From the NCBI GenBank assembly GCA_963721075.1, contig CAVRHV010000006.1, positions 372,001 through 436,000 on the forward strand: a stretch of DNA of 64,000 bases, written 5' to 3'. Every line of letters begins with the position of its first letter. Within the stretch, counting starts at the first letter, position 1. The notes beneath the pieces were generated by a model. That model saw only the letters and a program-made list of their open reading frames with translations, was not told the DNA's origin and made no database searches. Source of the DNA: DATFVA01 sp963721075. GTDB taxonomy: Bacteria; Bacteroidota; Ignavibacteria; Ignavibacteriales; Ignavibacteriaceae. A program made the position numbers and the translations under genes. Below, in pieces: positions 29,130-36,842 of the stretch.

Positions 29130-29203
29130 CAAAGGGTCCTCCCCTGCCCTTTGATGGTAAACGAGTCGGGCCCGGTGGTACCCCCATCACCGGGCTTTAT
29201 TTT
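29130..29203 (+). terminator. Tandem hairpins ending in a terminator
   Basis: The first hairpin pairs CAAAGGG (29130-29136) with CCCTTTG (29147-29153). The second pairs GCCCGGTG (29170-29177) with CACCGGGC (29188-29195), a perfect 8-bp GC-rich stem, followed by TTTATTTTAATTTT. The second is a convincing intrinsic terminator for the small ORF. The first has a C-rich loop (TCCTCCCCTG). Confidence 0.7.
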
Positions 29204-29225
29204 AATTTTATGCACGGAGTTAAAG

Positions 29226-29517
29226 ATGGCAAAGACAGTTAGAAAAAGAAATGTTAAATCTTCAAAGAAAGCTTTCGTTTCTCCTTTTAAGATTTACTGG
29301 GAAAAGAGAAATTATTTCTTTTTTTATCTCGGCTTCGTCCTGTTAATTGCCGGCTATTACGTAATGAGCATCGGGAAATGGAATAGTACCGCTTCACTGG
29401 TATTCTCTCCGATAATTCTTGATAATCGCTTATATATTTGTATTTCCTGCCGCCATATGGTTCAGTAGCAGGAAAAAGGAAGGTCAGGAAGAAAAGATTG
29501 ATACTGGCCAAAGTTAA
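29226..29517 (+). CDS. Small two-helix membrane protein, DUF3098-like (one frameshift)
   Basis: About 97 residues. A basic N-terminus (MAKTVRKRNVKSSKKAF) is followed by a first membrane helix (NYFFFYLGFVLLIAGYYVMS), GKWNSTASLVFSPIIL, and a second helix (AYIFVFPAAIWF) with a charged tail RKKEGQEEK. The frame breaks at about 29432, between SPIIL and AYIFV; one extra A in CTTGATAATC explains it. The layout resembles the small DUF3098 proteins of Bacteroidota and relatives, whose function is not known. GGAG precedes the ATG. Its end overlaps the EutN start by 20 bases. Confidence 0.65.
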
Positions 29518-29776
29518 GGGGAATATTGTCGCCACTCAGAAAAACTCATACCTTGTAGGACATAAGCTTCTTACGATCCATCCGATTGATCTTAATGGTA
29601 AATACATCGGCAAAAAAGATGTTGTAGCACTTGATACTGTTGACGCAGGTATTGGGGATACTGTGCTGGTTGTTCAGGAGGGTGCCGCTGTTGCCCAGAT
29701 ACTGGGTCACCGAAAAGCACCTGTTCATACCATGGTCGTTGCCGTGGTTGATAAAATTGATGTTAAAAATTCCTGA
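29498..29776 (+). CDS. EutN/CcmL-family microcompartment vertex protein (isolated)
   Basis: A 92-residue protein of the pentameric BMC-P (EutN/CcmL) family, which caps the vertices of bacterial microcompartments. It reads MILAKVKGNIVATQKNSYL, GHKLLTIHPID, VALDTVDAGIGDTVLVVQEG and MVVAVVDKIDV, covering the whole domain. The preferred start is TTG at 29498, preceded by AGGAAG and giving the usual family N-terminus; a longer frame opens upstream at 29438 but adds a non-homologous extension. No shell hexamer (BMC-H) or signature enzyme gene lies next to it. It sits between a small membrane protein and dprA. Confidence 0.85.
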   Translation: MILAKVKGNIVATQKNSYLVGHKLLTIHPIDLNGKYIGKKDVVALDTVDAGIGDTVLVVQEGAAVAQILGHRKAPVHTMVVAVVDKIDVKNS

Positions 29777-29792
29777 AAATTGCTGAAAGTTT

Positions 29793-30915
29793 TTGACCGA
29801 ACTTAGTTTAGAAAAATTAACTGAGTTAAGACTCCTGCTGGAAGTGGAGGGGATCGGACCGGGGAAATTAAGAAATCTTCTTACGTGTTTCAGATCTACT
29901 GCCAAAGTCTTATCTGCTGAATTCAAATCGCTTACCGAAGTTGAAGGCATTAGTCTCAACCTTGCCAAACGAATTCAAAGAATGAATTCGCGTTATTATG
30001 AGTTCCGTGATATCGTAAAAGCAGAACTTGATAACCTTGATAAAATGAACGCCTCGGTTGTTACTATATGGGATGAGGATTATCCCTCCGCACTGAAAAA
30101 AATTTATGACCCGCCTTTTATCCTCTATACTCTTGGATCACCGGATGAAAATGATATATATTCTATTGCTATTGTCGGGACAAGACAGCCGACAAACTAC
30201 GGCAAGGTGCAGGCTGAAAGGATTGCCTCAGATCTTGCCCATCAGGGTATTACTATCGTAAGCGGCATGGCCCGCGGAATTGATTCTATCGCACAAACAC
30301 GCACTTTAAGAGATAACGGCAGAACTGTTGCAATTATAGGTTCGGGACTTGATGTTATTTATCCGCCAGAGAACAGGAAGTTGTTTCAGCAGATAACTGA
30401 AAATGGCATGGTAATTACCGAATATCCTTTGGGCACCAAACCGGATGCACAGAACTTCCCGAAACGGAACAGGATTATTTCAGGACTCAGTCTTGGCACA
30501 ATTGTAATTGAAACCGGTGTTAAAGGCGGGGCCATGCAGACTGCTTCATTTGCGCTTGACCAGGGGAAAGAAGTTTTTGCTGTGCCCGGAAATTTAGGAG
30601 TCCGTCAGTCGGAGGGTACTAATATGCTGATACAAAAAGGTGAAGCTGCTCTTATCAGGTCTGCTGAAGATGTGCTGCTCGAACTGGAGCTTAAAGCTGC
30701 AGCCGGTGCTCGGAAAAAATGTACCTAAAAAGGCCGTGGGACTTAATTTATTTGAAGAGAAAATAATCTCTGTTATTTCTACGGAGCCTGTACAGATCGA
30801 TAAGATTGCCTCACTTACGGAGATGAATACCTCTGAATGTCTTGTACATCTGCTGTCACTTGAGTTCAAAGGGCTGGTTAAACAGCTTCCAGGGAAGATG
30901 TTCGCGGCGATCTAG
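29793..30915 (+). CDS. dprA: DNA-processing protein DprA (one frameshift)
   Basis: Loads RecA on incoming single-stranded DNA during natural transformation. The N-terminal helical region (LEVEGIGPGKLRNLL, helix-hairpin-helix-like) is followed by the Rossmann-like core: SIAIVGTRQPTNYG, IVSGMARGIDSIA, VAIIGSGLDVIYPPEN, SEYPLGT-like TEYPLGTKPD, FPKRNRIISGLS and ETGVKGGAMQTA. The frame shifts by +1 near 30690, after the end of the core, and resumes as LQPVLGKNVPKKA. A C-terminal winged-helix domain follows (NLFEEKIISVISTEPVQIDKIA). The corrected length is about 373 residues. The start is TTG, because a stop codon immediately precedes it in frame. Confidence 0.92.
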
Positions 30916-31034
30916 TACACCAAAGAATTCCCGGCACGAAGACTCCCTATAATGACATACATCAAAGATTTCTCCCTGACGGTCGAAATGACATATGGTC
31001 ATTAAGGATAACGTTGTTTACAAGATCGAAGTGT
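30916..31034. repeat. Intergenic spacer with short hairpin and dispersed-repeat-like sequence
   Basis: Between the convergent dprA and rarA genes. It contains AATGAC/GTCATT as a 6-bp stem with a five-base loop at about 30987-31003. A phrase, GATTTCTCCCTGACGGTCGAAATGACA, resembles dispersed repeats common in this phylum. No coding potential is seen. Confidence 0.3.
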
Positions 31035-32327
31035 TTAATACTTCTTCTTATTCTTCCAGAAAAACTTTAATCTTTCCTTCAGACTTTTTTCCTGGCCGTT
31101 TTCGGTAGGTTTATAGAATTGAACATCCTTCATCTCTTCAGGCAGATAATCCTCTAAAAGAAAATGATTATCAAAATTGTGGGGATACTTATACTCTTTA
31201 CCGTACTTAAGGTCTTTCATCAGTTTGGTAGGGGCATTCCTGAGGTGAAGCGGCACCGGGTACATAGGGTTCTTCTTTACGTATGACGCTGCTTCGTCTA
31301 TTGCAAGGTATGCAGCATTACTTTTAGGACAGGAGGCCAGATAGGTGGTACACTGAGCAAGGATGATCCTCGCTTCCGGCATTCCTATTTTATTGACTGC
31401 TTCAAAGGCAGCTTCGGCAAGAACCAGTCCGTTAGGAGATGCATTCCCGATATCCTCTGAGGCAAGGACGACAAGTCTTCTTGCAATAAATATCGGGTCC
31501 TCCCCGCCTTCAAGCATTCTGGCAAGCCAGTAAACTGCGGCATCGGGATCGCTTCCTCTCACACTCTTAATAAATGCCGAAATAACATTATAATGTTCTT
31601 CTCCCCCTTTATCATATAAGATATTTTTCCGCTGAACAACATTCTCAAGAACTTCTTTATCAATTTTGAGTGGTTTGGAGTCGGCTTCCTGAACAACGGC
31701 AGCTTCAAAGATGCTTAGCAGCGAACGTGCATCGCCGCCGGATAAATAAATTAAAAATTCCTTATCTATCGATTCGAAGCTTAGCTGCGAGAGAAATTCA
31801 TCCTTTTCAATTGCTGAATCAAGTATCGACAATAGATCATCTTTGGTCAGTTCTTCAAGGACATACACCCGTGCCCTGGAACGTAAAGCGGGAATAACTT
31901 CGAAGGAAGGATTCTCAGTAGTTGCTCCGATTAATGTAATCAACCCTGCTTCAACAGAATTCAGTAATGCATCCTGCTGAGCTTTATTGAAGCGGTGGAT
32001 CTCATCGATAAACAGGATTGTCCTCTTCCCCATCTGCTTATTTGATTCGGATAGATCAATTACCTTGCGGATATCTTTTACGCCGGACGAAACTGCGTTT
32101 ATCTGAAAAAACTCAGCGTCTGTTTCTTCGGCAATAATTCTTGCTATTGTTGTCTTACCAGTTCCCGGAGGGCCCCACATTATGAAGGAACTGAGGGTAT
32201 CCTTCTCTATCATCAGCCGTATAGGTTTGTTTTCGCCCAGCAGTTCTCTCTGTCCCCTGAACTCATTAAGCGTCTTAGGTCTTACTCTCTCTGCAAGCGG
32301 AACCTGCGGAATCTTCATCTTACTCAT
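31035..32327 (-). CDS. rarA: Replication-associated recombination protein A (AAA+ ATPase)
   Basis: A 430-residue RarA/MgsA/WRNIP1 protein acting at stalled replication forks. The N-terminal AAA+ module has PLAERVRPKTLNEFRGQ, Walker A GPPGTGKTT, Walker B ILFIDEIHRFNK, sensor 1 IGATTENPSF and an arginine-finger region PALRSRARVY. The C-terminal half is the clamp-loader-like MgsA domain (AVYWLARMLEGGEDPIFIARRL, MYPVPLHLRNAP). Complete and unbroken. It lies 5 bases downstream of the FtsB-like gene. Confidence 0.95.
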   Translation of the reverse strand: MSKMKIPQVPLAERVRPKTLNEFRGQRELLGENKPIRLMIEKDTLSSFIMWGPPGTGKTTIARIIAEETDAEFFQINAVSSGVKDIRKVIDLSESNKQMGKRTILFIDEIHRFNKAQQDALLNSVEAGLITLIGATTENPSFEVIPALRSRARVYVLEELTKDDLLSILDSAIEKDEFLSQLSFESIDKEFLIYLSGGDARSLLSIFEAAVVQEADSKPLKIDKEVLENVVQRKNILYDKGGEEHYNVISAFIKSVRGSDPDAAVYWLARMLEGGEDPIFIARRLVVLASEDIGNASPNGLVLAEAAFEAVNKIGMPEARIILAQCTTYLASCPKSNAAYLAIDEAASYVKKNPMYPVPLHLRNAPTKLMKDLKYGKEYKYPHNFDNHFLLEDYLPEEMKDVQFYKPTENGQEKSLKERLKFFWKNKKKY

Positions 32328-32332
32328 AATTT

Positions 32333-32626
32333 CTATTTTTCCTCAACGACTATCTTGCTCTCACCCGGTCTTTTCATATTATATTTTTCTCTTGCAACTT
32401 TTTCAATTTTAGCGGGAACTTTATTCTCAAGCGAATCGATCTCGGCCTGAAGCTGTTTATTTTCCTTCTCTACCTGATCTATTTTCGTATTAAGCTCGTT
32501 TACCTGGTTATTCAGTTTAATATATTTTACAATACCGTATTCATTAAAAAGAAGAAATAGTATTCCTGCAAAAAATATTATTCCGATAATACCAAGTATG
32601 AGCTTGCGGCTTTTTGCTAATGCCAT
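32333..32626 (-). CDS. Septum formation initiator (FtsB/DivIC family)
   Basis: A 97-residue bitopic inner-membrane division protein. Short cytoplasmic N-terminus, one membrane helix (LILGIIGIIFFAGILFLLF), then a periplasmic coiled coil (VNELNTKIDQVEKENKQLQ through EIDSLENKV), and the conserved ending KIEKVAREKYNMKRPGE, typical of FtsB/DivIC. It joins the FtsQ-FtsL complex. The start overlaps the stop of ddl by one base (TAATG), linking cell-wall precursor synthesis with division. Confidence 0.88.
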   Translation of the reverse strand: MALAKSRKLILGIIGIIFFAGILFLLFNEYGIVKYIKLNNQVNELNTKIDQVEKENKQLQAEIDSLENKVPAKIEKVAREKYNMKRPGESKIVVEEK

Positions 32627-33625
32627 TATAAACTTAAACGGATAATCCGATCTATTAATTGTTCAAAAGAAATTCCAACTGCTGCAGCCATTTTAGGAAC
32701 CAGGCTTAATGATGTCATTCCGGGGAGAGTATTTACTTCAAGACACCACGGTTCATAATTATCATCCAGTCTGAAATCAACCCTGGCATAAACTTCACAG
32801 CTAGTGCGTTAAATGCAAGCAGCGACTGCTCCTGCATCCTGTGGGCAGCCTCTCTCAGGAACATCGGCCGGGACAATGTATTCGCTCTTACCTGAAGTAT
32901 ATTTGCTTTCGTAATCATAAAGTCCGCTCTTAGGTTTTATCTCAAGCACAGGTAATGACTTATCATCCAGCACGGCTACTGTCATTTCTCGTCCGGGAAT
33001 ATATTTTTCGATGAGTGTCCTGATTGGAGAACTGAAATGACAACGAAAGAGCATCTTTTACCTGTGATGGATCTTTACAAACTGTCAATCCCACTGTTGA
33101 ACCCTGATCATTCGGTTTTATTACGGCGGGATATCCAATTTCTTTTTCGATCATTGCCGATACAGCTTCATGATTTGATGATCTCTTATCAATTGAAAAC
33201 CAAGGCGGGGTCTGCACCCCGTAATGATTAAATAGTATCTTCGACATCGACTTATCCATAGCGATGGCACTCGACATCACTTTTGAGCCCGTATATTTAA
33301 TACCTCTTAATTCAAGAAGCGATTGAATGATGCCGTCTTCTCCAAGCTTTCCGTGAAGACCGATGAAAGCAAGATCAATCTCATCGAATAATCTGGAATT
33401 AACAGCCTCAAGGTAATTGCTGTCGGACATTTCAAATTTATCTTCATCCTGAAAGAATTCTTCCGGCTTTTCAGGCTGGTAAATTCCGTATGCCGGATTT
33501 ATGAGTACGCACTCATGGCCCAGCGCTTTTATAGCATTATAAATGGATGCCGAAGAATGCTTCGATACAGTTTTCTCGGGGGAGGTGCCTCCCAGAAGCA
33601 ATGCGATTTTGAGCTTATCCGACAT
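32626..33625 (-). CDS. ddl: D-alanine--D-alanine ligase (three frameshifts)
   Basis: Makes the D-Ala-D-Ala dipeptide of peptidoglycan. The start at 33625 (MSDKLKIALLLGG) has AGGA upstream. Then come GLHGKLGEDGIIQSLLEL, AMDKSMSKILF and the ATP-grasp lysine region YPAVIKPNDQGSTVGL. The frame shifts +1 near 33030 (resuming TLIEKYIPGREMTVAV), +1 near 32865 (resuming EAAHRMQEQSLL) and -1 near 32805 (resuming CEVYARVDFRLDD). It ends with LEVNTLPGMTSLSLVPKMAAA, the metal-binding ATP-grasp end. All family motifs are present once corrected, about 333 residues. As this gene is normally essential, the breaks are probably sequence errors. Confidence 0.87.
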
Positions 33626-33674
33626 TAAAATATCCTTTATGAGGAAGACTGTTGATTTAGAAAAATATCTGACA

Positions 33675-34328
33675 TTAACCGATCTTTTTATCCACCTTAA
33701 TTCCATAAACCTCCTCGGCAATCGAGAGCAGCTCGTTTATCTGTTCAGAAGATAAAGGATTAACATTTCCTATTGTCTTCGCAAGGTAAAGTGTTTTAGC
33801 GCTGTACTCGAGTTTTTCCATTTTATAGTAAGCATCCGCCAGCGATTTGCCAAGTGTTACCGCTCCATGGTTCTGCAGCATAAATGCCCATGCGAAATCG
33901 ATATAGGGCATCAGACTTTTCGGAAGTTCTTCGGTAGAAGGAGTGGCGTACCTGCACAACGGAACTTTGCCGAGGGTCAGCAAAACTTCAGGAAAAACAT
34001 AATGGGGAAGCTCTTCTCCCGCTGTTGCAAATGCCGTAGCATATACGGGATGACAGTGAACTATTGCATTAACGTCTTTTCTGCGTGAATACGCAAAGAA
34101 GTGCAGCTTATATTCGGTGGATACTTTACCTTCACCTTTAAGAATTTTTCCCGTTACATCAATCTCAAGAATATCTTTTTCCGTCACATCTCCCTTATTC
34201 ACCCCTGAACGGGTTATAAGGAATGTGTTGTCGGGAGTAACTGCAGAAATATTTCCATCGTAAGCAGATACAAAGCCTTTCTCATAAACTTTATGACATA
34301 TGCGTATAAATTCTTCCCTTAAAGACAT
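33675..34328 (-). CDS. Class II aldolase/adducin family protein (fuculose-phosphate-aldolase-like)
   Basis: A 217-residue zinc-dependent enzyme. Substrate-phosphate and fold motifs SAYDGNISA and RSGVNKGD, the catalytic Glu in STEYKLH, the metal-binding pair in VHCHPVYATAFA and the third histidine in LQNHGAVTLG are all in place. It resembles L-fuculose-1-phosphate aldolase; the related ribulose-5-phosphate 4-epimerase or methylthioribulose-1-phosphate dehydratase activities cannot be excluded. It overlaps the oxidoreductase gene upstream by 10 bases and stops 49 bases before ddl. Confidence 0.85.
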   Translation of the reverse strand: MSLREEFIRICHKVYEKGFVSAYDGNISAVTPDNTFLITRSGVNKGDVTEKDILEIDVTGKILKGEGKVSTEYKLHFFAYSRRKDVNAIVHCHPVYATAFATAGEELPHYVFPEVLLTLGKVPLCRYATPSTEELPKSLMPYIDFAWAFMLQNHGAVTLGKSLADAYYKMEKLEYSAKTLYLAKTIGNVNPLSSEQINELLSIAEEVYGIKVDKKIG

Positions 34329-35320
34329 TGTTTCCTAATCTCTTCCATAATTTTCAGATTGATCAGTCCGTCTCTGCCAGTTACAACGGGATCCTCATTC
34401 TTCATAAACGATTTCTGTACTGATTTAAGAAGCAGGAGCTGCTTATTAGCTCTTTTCCTGAAAGATTTTTTTGCTTCTCCTTCAAGCAGGATAGTGAGCT
34501 TTGCCGGTGAAAATTTATTGGCGATCATTTTTTCAATGCTTATGGCACCTTTATGACCCAGTATCTCTACCCTGTTGAAAGCCTTTTTACTGTTGAAGGA
34601 AACGTTAAAGTGTCCATAACCGCCATTGGTAAATTTTAAGATTGCAGAGGCAAAATCATCCACTTCACTCCTATATACAACCGTATCCAAAACTCCGCAC
34701 ACCGAAGTAATTTCACCTCCGAAATATCTTAAAAGATCTATTGCATGGGTACCGACATCCATCAGTGCTCCGCCGCCTCCTGATGCGGAATGTCGGAAGT
34801 TTGAGCCTGGTGCGATCTCAATATTAAAATTTATCTCAGTCGAAATAAACTTTCCTATCATATCATTTTCAATGAACTCTTTGGCCTTCCTGACCAAAGG
34901 ATGAAAATGAAAGACGTAATTAACTGCAAGCTTTACATTATTTTCTTCACAGGCTTTCACCATTTCCTCAGCTTCAGAAGAATTAAGAGCGAGGGGCTTT
35001 TCACACAGAATATGTTTTCCTGCACGGGCAGCTTCAATTACCTGCCTGTGGTGATCAGCATTAGCGCTGGAAACATAAACGGCATCGATATCCGAGTTAA
35101 GAAATTCATTATAGTCGGAATAATAGAGAGGGACACCATGTTTAAGGGCAACGTCCTTAGCCCGCTGAATGCTGCTGCTGTAAACAGCATGCACTGCACT
35201 TTTTCTCATCATATGCATTGCAGGAATAAACGTATTCTCCGCATATCTTCCGCAGCCGGCAACACCCCATTTCAGTTTTTTAACGCTTCTTTTTTTCATT
35301 GGTATTTTATTTTCAGGCAA
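34319..35320 (-). CDS. Gfo/Idh/MocA family NAD(P)-dependent oxidoreductase
   Basis: 333 residues. The N-terminal Rossmann domain begins KLKWGVAGCGRYAEN, continues with DIDAVYVSSANADHHRQVIEA and the signature GKHILCEKPLAL carrying the catalytic Lys. The C-terminal beta-sheet domain holds GGGGALMDVGTHAIDLLRYF with the conserved Asp and His. The natural substrate is a sugar or inositol derivative, not predictable. The start may be TTG at 35320, with AGGA just upstream, or ATG at 35299. It overlaps metF by 8 bases. Confidence 0.88.
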   Translation of the reverse strand: MPENKIPMKKRSVKKLKWGVAGCGRYAENTFIPAMHMMRKSAVHAVYSSSIQRAKDVALKHGVPLYYSDYNEFLNSDIDAVYVSSANADHHRQVIEAARAGKHILCEKPLALNSSEAEEMVKACEENNVKLAVNYVFHFHPLVRKAKEFIENDMIGKFISTEINFNIEIAPGSNFRHSASGGGGALMDVGTHAIDLLRYFGGEITSVCGVLDTVVYRSEVDDFASAILKFTNGGYGHFNVSFNSKKAFNRVEILGHKGAISIEKMIANKFSPAKLTILLEGEAKKSFRKRANKQLLLLKSVQKSFMKNEDPVVTGRDGLINLKIMEEIRKQCL

Positions 35321-36278
35321 TGTTCCTGTAAAGTTTTAAACGTTCCATTAGTTTCTGTACAGGTTTTGAGTTCTGCATAATGTAAAAATGAACGCTTGGT
35401 ACATTATGGTCAAACAGTTCTTTAACCTGTTTAGCCGCCCACTCCGCCCCTATATCAAGAACCTGTTCGGGTTTTGCAGCCGTAATTTCATCAGACAATT
35501 CTTCGGGTATATTTATATAGAAATTCCGGGGAACCGTTACAAGATGCGATTTATTAGTAATGATTTTTAGTCCGGGAATAATAGGAACCGTTATTCCTGC
35601 TTTCCGGCACAGATCAACAAACTTAAAATAAGCCTTATTGTCATAGAACATCTGTGTAACTACATAGTCTGCACCGGCATCTACTTTCTTTTTTACATAC
35701 TCTATATCAGTCTTCAGGTTGGGAGATTCAAAATGTTTTTCCGGGTAGCCGCCTACACCAACGCAGAAGTTTGAAGGTTTGGCATCAAGCAGGTTATCTT
35801 CCAGGTAATGACCGTTATTCATGTTATGTATCTGCTCCACCAGATCGGAAGCATATTTATTTATACTCTTTCCTTCAGGAATAGGTTTATTATAACCGCT
35901 GTCATCGCCGCGGATTGCCAGTACATTCTGAATGCCGAGGTAATTAAGCTCAATCAGGAAGTCCTCGGTTTCCTCCCTGGTGAATCCTTTTGTTAAAATA
36001 TGAGGTACTGCATCTATATCATATTTGTGCTGGATGAGAGCGCAGATACCTAAGGTACCGGGTCTTTTCCTTTTTATTTTTTTTCTGATTCCCGACGGGG
36101 TTTCATCATACATTACTTCGGCAGAATGGCTCGTAATATCGATAAAAGGAGGCCGGTATTTCATCAGATCTTCTATCACAGCCATGAGACTCTGAATATC
36201 ACCGCCGCGTTTTGGCGGGATCAGCTCAAAGCTTATTAAAGGTTCCTGCGCTTTTTCTAAATGTTCTATAACTTTCAT
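35313..36278 (-). CDS. metF: Methylenetetrahydrofolate reductase
   Basis: Reduces 5,10-methylene-THF to 5-methyl-THF with an FAD barrel enzyme, supplying methyl groups for methionine synthesis. 321 residues; SFELIPPKRGG opens the barrel with the catalytic Glu. VDITSHSAE, LIELNYLGIQNVLAIRGDDSG, FCVGVGGYPEKH, KKVDAGADYVVTQMFYD and VPIIPGLKII follow in family order. It fits functionally with metK and ahcY at 40.4-42.9 kb. A 564-base spacer lies upstream. Confidence 0.94.
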   Translation of the reverse strand: MKVIEHLEKAQEPLISFELIPPKRGGDIQSLMAVIEDLMKYRPPFIDITSHSAEVMYDETPSGIRKKIKRKRPGTLGICALIQHKYDIDAVPHILTKGFTREETEDFLIELNYLGIQNVLAIRGDDSGYNKPIPEGKSINKYASDLVEQIHNMNNGHYLEDNLLDAKPSNFCVGVGGYPEKHFESPNLKTDIEYVKKKVDAGADYVVTQMFYDNKAYFKFVDLCRKAGITVPIIPGLKIITNKSHLVTVPRNFYINIPEELSDEITAAKPEQVLDIGAEWAAKQVKELFDHNVPSVHFYIMQNSKPVQKLMERLKLYRNIA

Positions 36279-36842
36279 TGAGCCTGTCTATAAATTGTTT
36301 CGAAATTTACTATAATAATTATTAAATCTCATTGTCAGCCCCTTCTGTTTAAGAGAAAATGGGGTCAGATACGAATTTCCTATTTCCATCCGAAAAAACA
36401 AAATATAAATAAATAATATATGCCGCGCAGAAGCACAACCGGCTCAGTCTTTTATATAGATTGCCGGTAATTCAGGATAAAGACTGAAATAAAATCCCCC
36501 TTATATTTTCTTATACCAGAAGCGCCTATAAAGATATATAGTTCCTTCAACGATTCCACCTGCGCTCCACCTGCGCTCCACCTGCGCTCCAACTGCGCTC
36601 CACCTGCGCTCCAACTCCGCTCCAACTCCGCTTTTAATACTAAATTTCAATAATAACTTATACTCGTTAATACTTCAATAAGGAAATGTGGTCAAATACA
36701 GCGCATGAGGCAGCCGGCAGGAAGACAGACGGTTTAGTCAGAAAACGGATCCATAAAAATTAATTGGAGACAGCTCTGAACTATGATACAGGAGTATTAG
36801 CGATTAAAGTTATCCGGGGAAATATGCGGTGGAGTAAGCGGA
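36279..36842. other. 564-base spacer without a recognisable gene
   Basis: It holds an 11-bp tandem repeat (36557-36633, listed separately). Near 36360 the sequence GGGGTCAGATACGAATTTCC resembles sequences that accompany REP-associated tyrosine transposases; no transposase gene is present. The remainder shows no open frame with family resemblance, no terminator and no tRNA. Confidence 0.4.
36557..36633. repeat. Seven tandem copies of an 11-bp repeat
   Basis: The unit CACCTGCGCTC is repeated at 36557, 36568, 36579, 36590, 36601, 36612 and 36623 without spacers. Copy 4 is CAACTGCGCTC, copy 6 is CAACTCCGCTC and copy 7 is CAACTCCGCTT, so divergence increases towards the right end. The period is one helical turn and not a multiple of three. 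It is far GC-richer than its surroundings. Confidence 0.9.

Noticed and set aside
29438..29500. Longer N-terminus of the EutN protein from 29438
   Set aside because: These codons overlap the end of the membrane-protein gene in another frame and have no counterpart in the family; TTG at 29498 has a ribosome site.
36557..36633. Tandem repeat as a CRISPR array
   Set aside because: Units are 11 bases with no spacers between them and no cas genes nearby.
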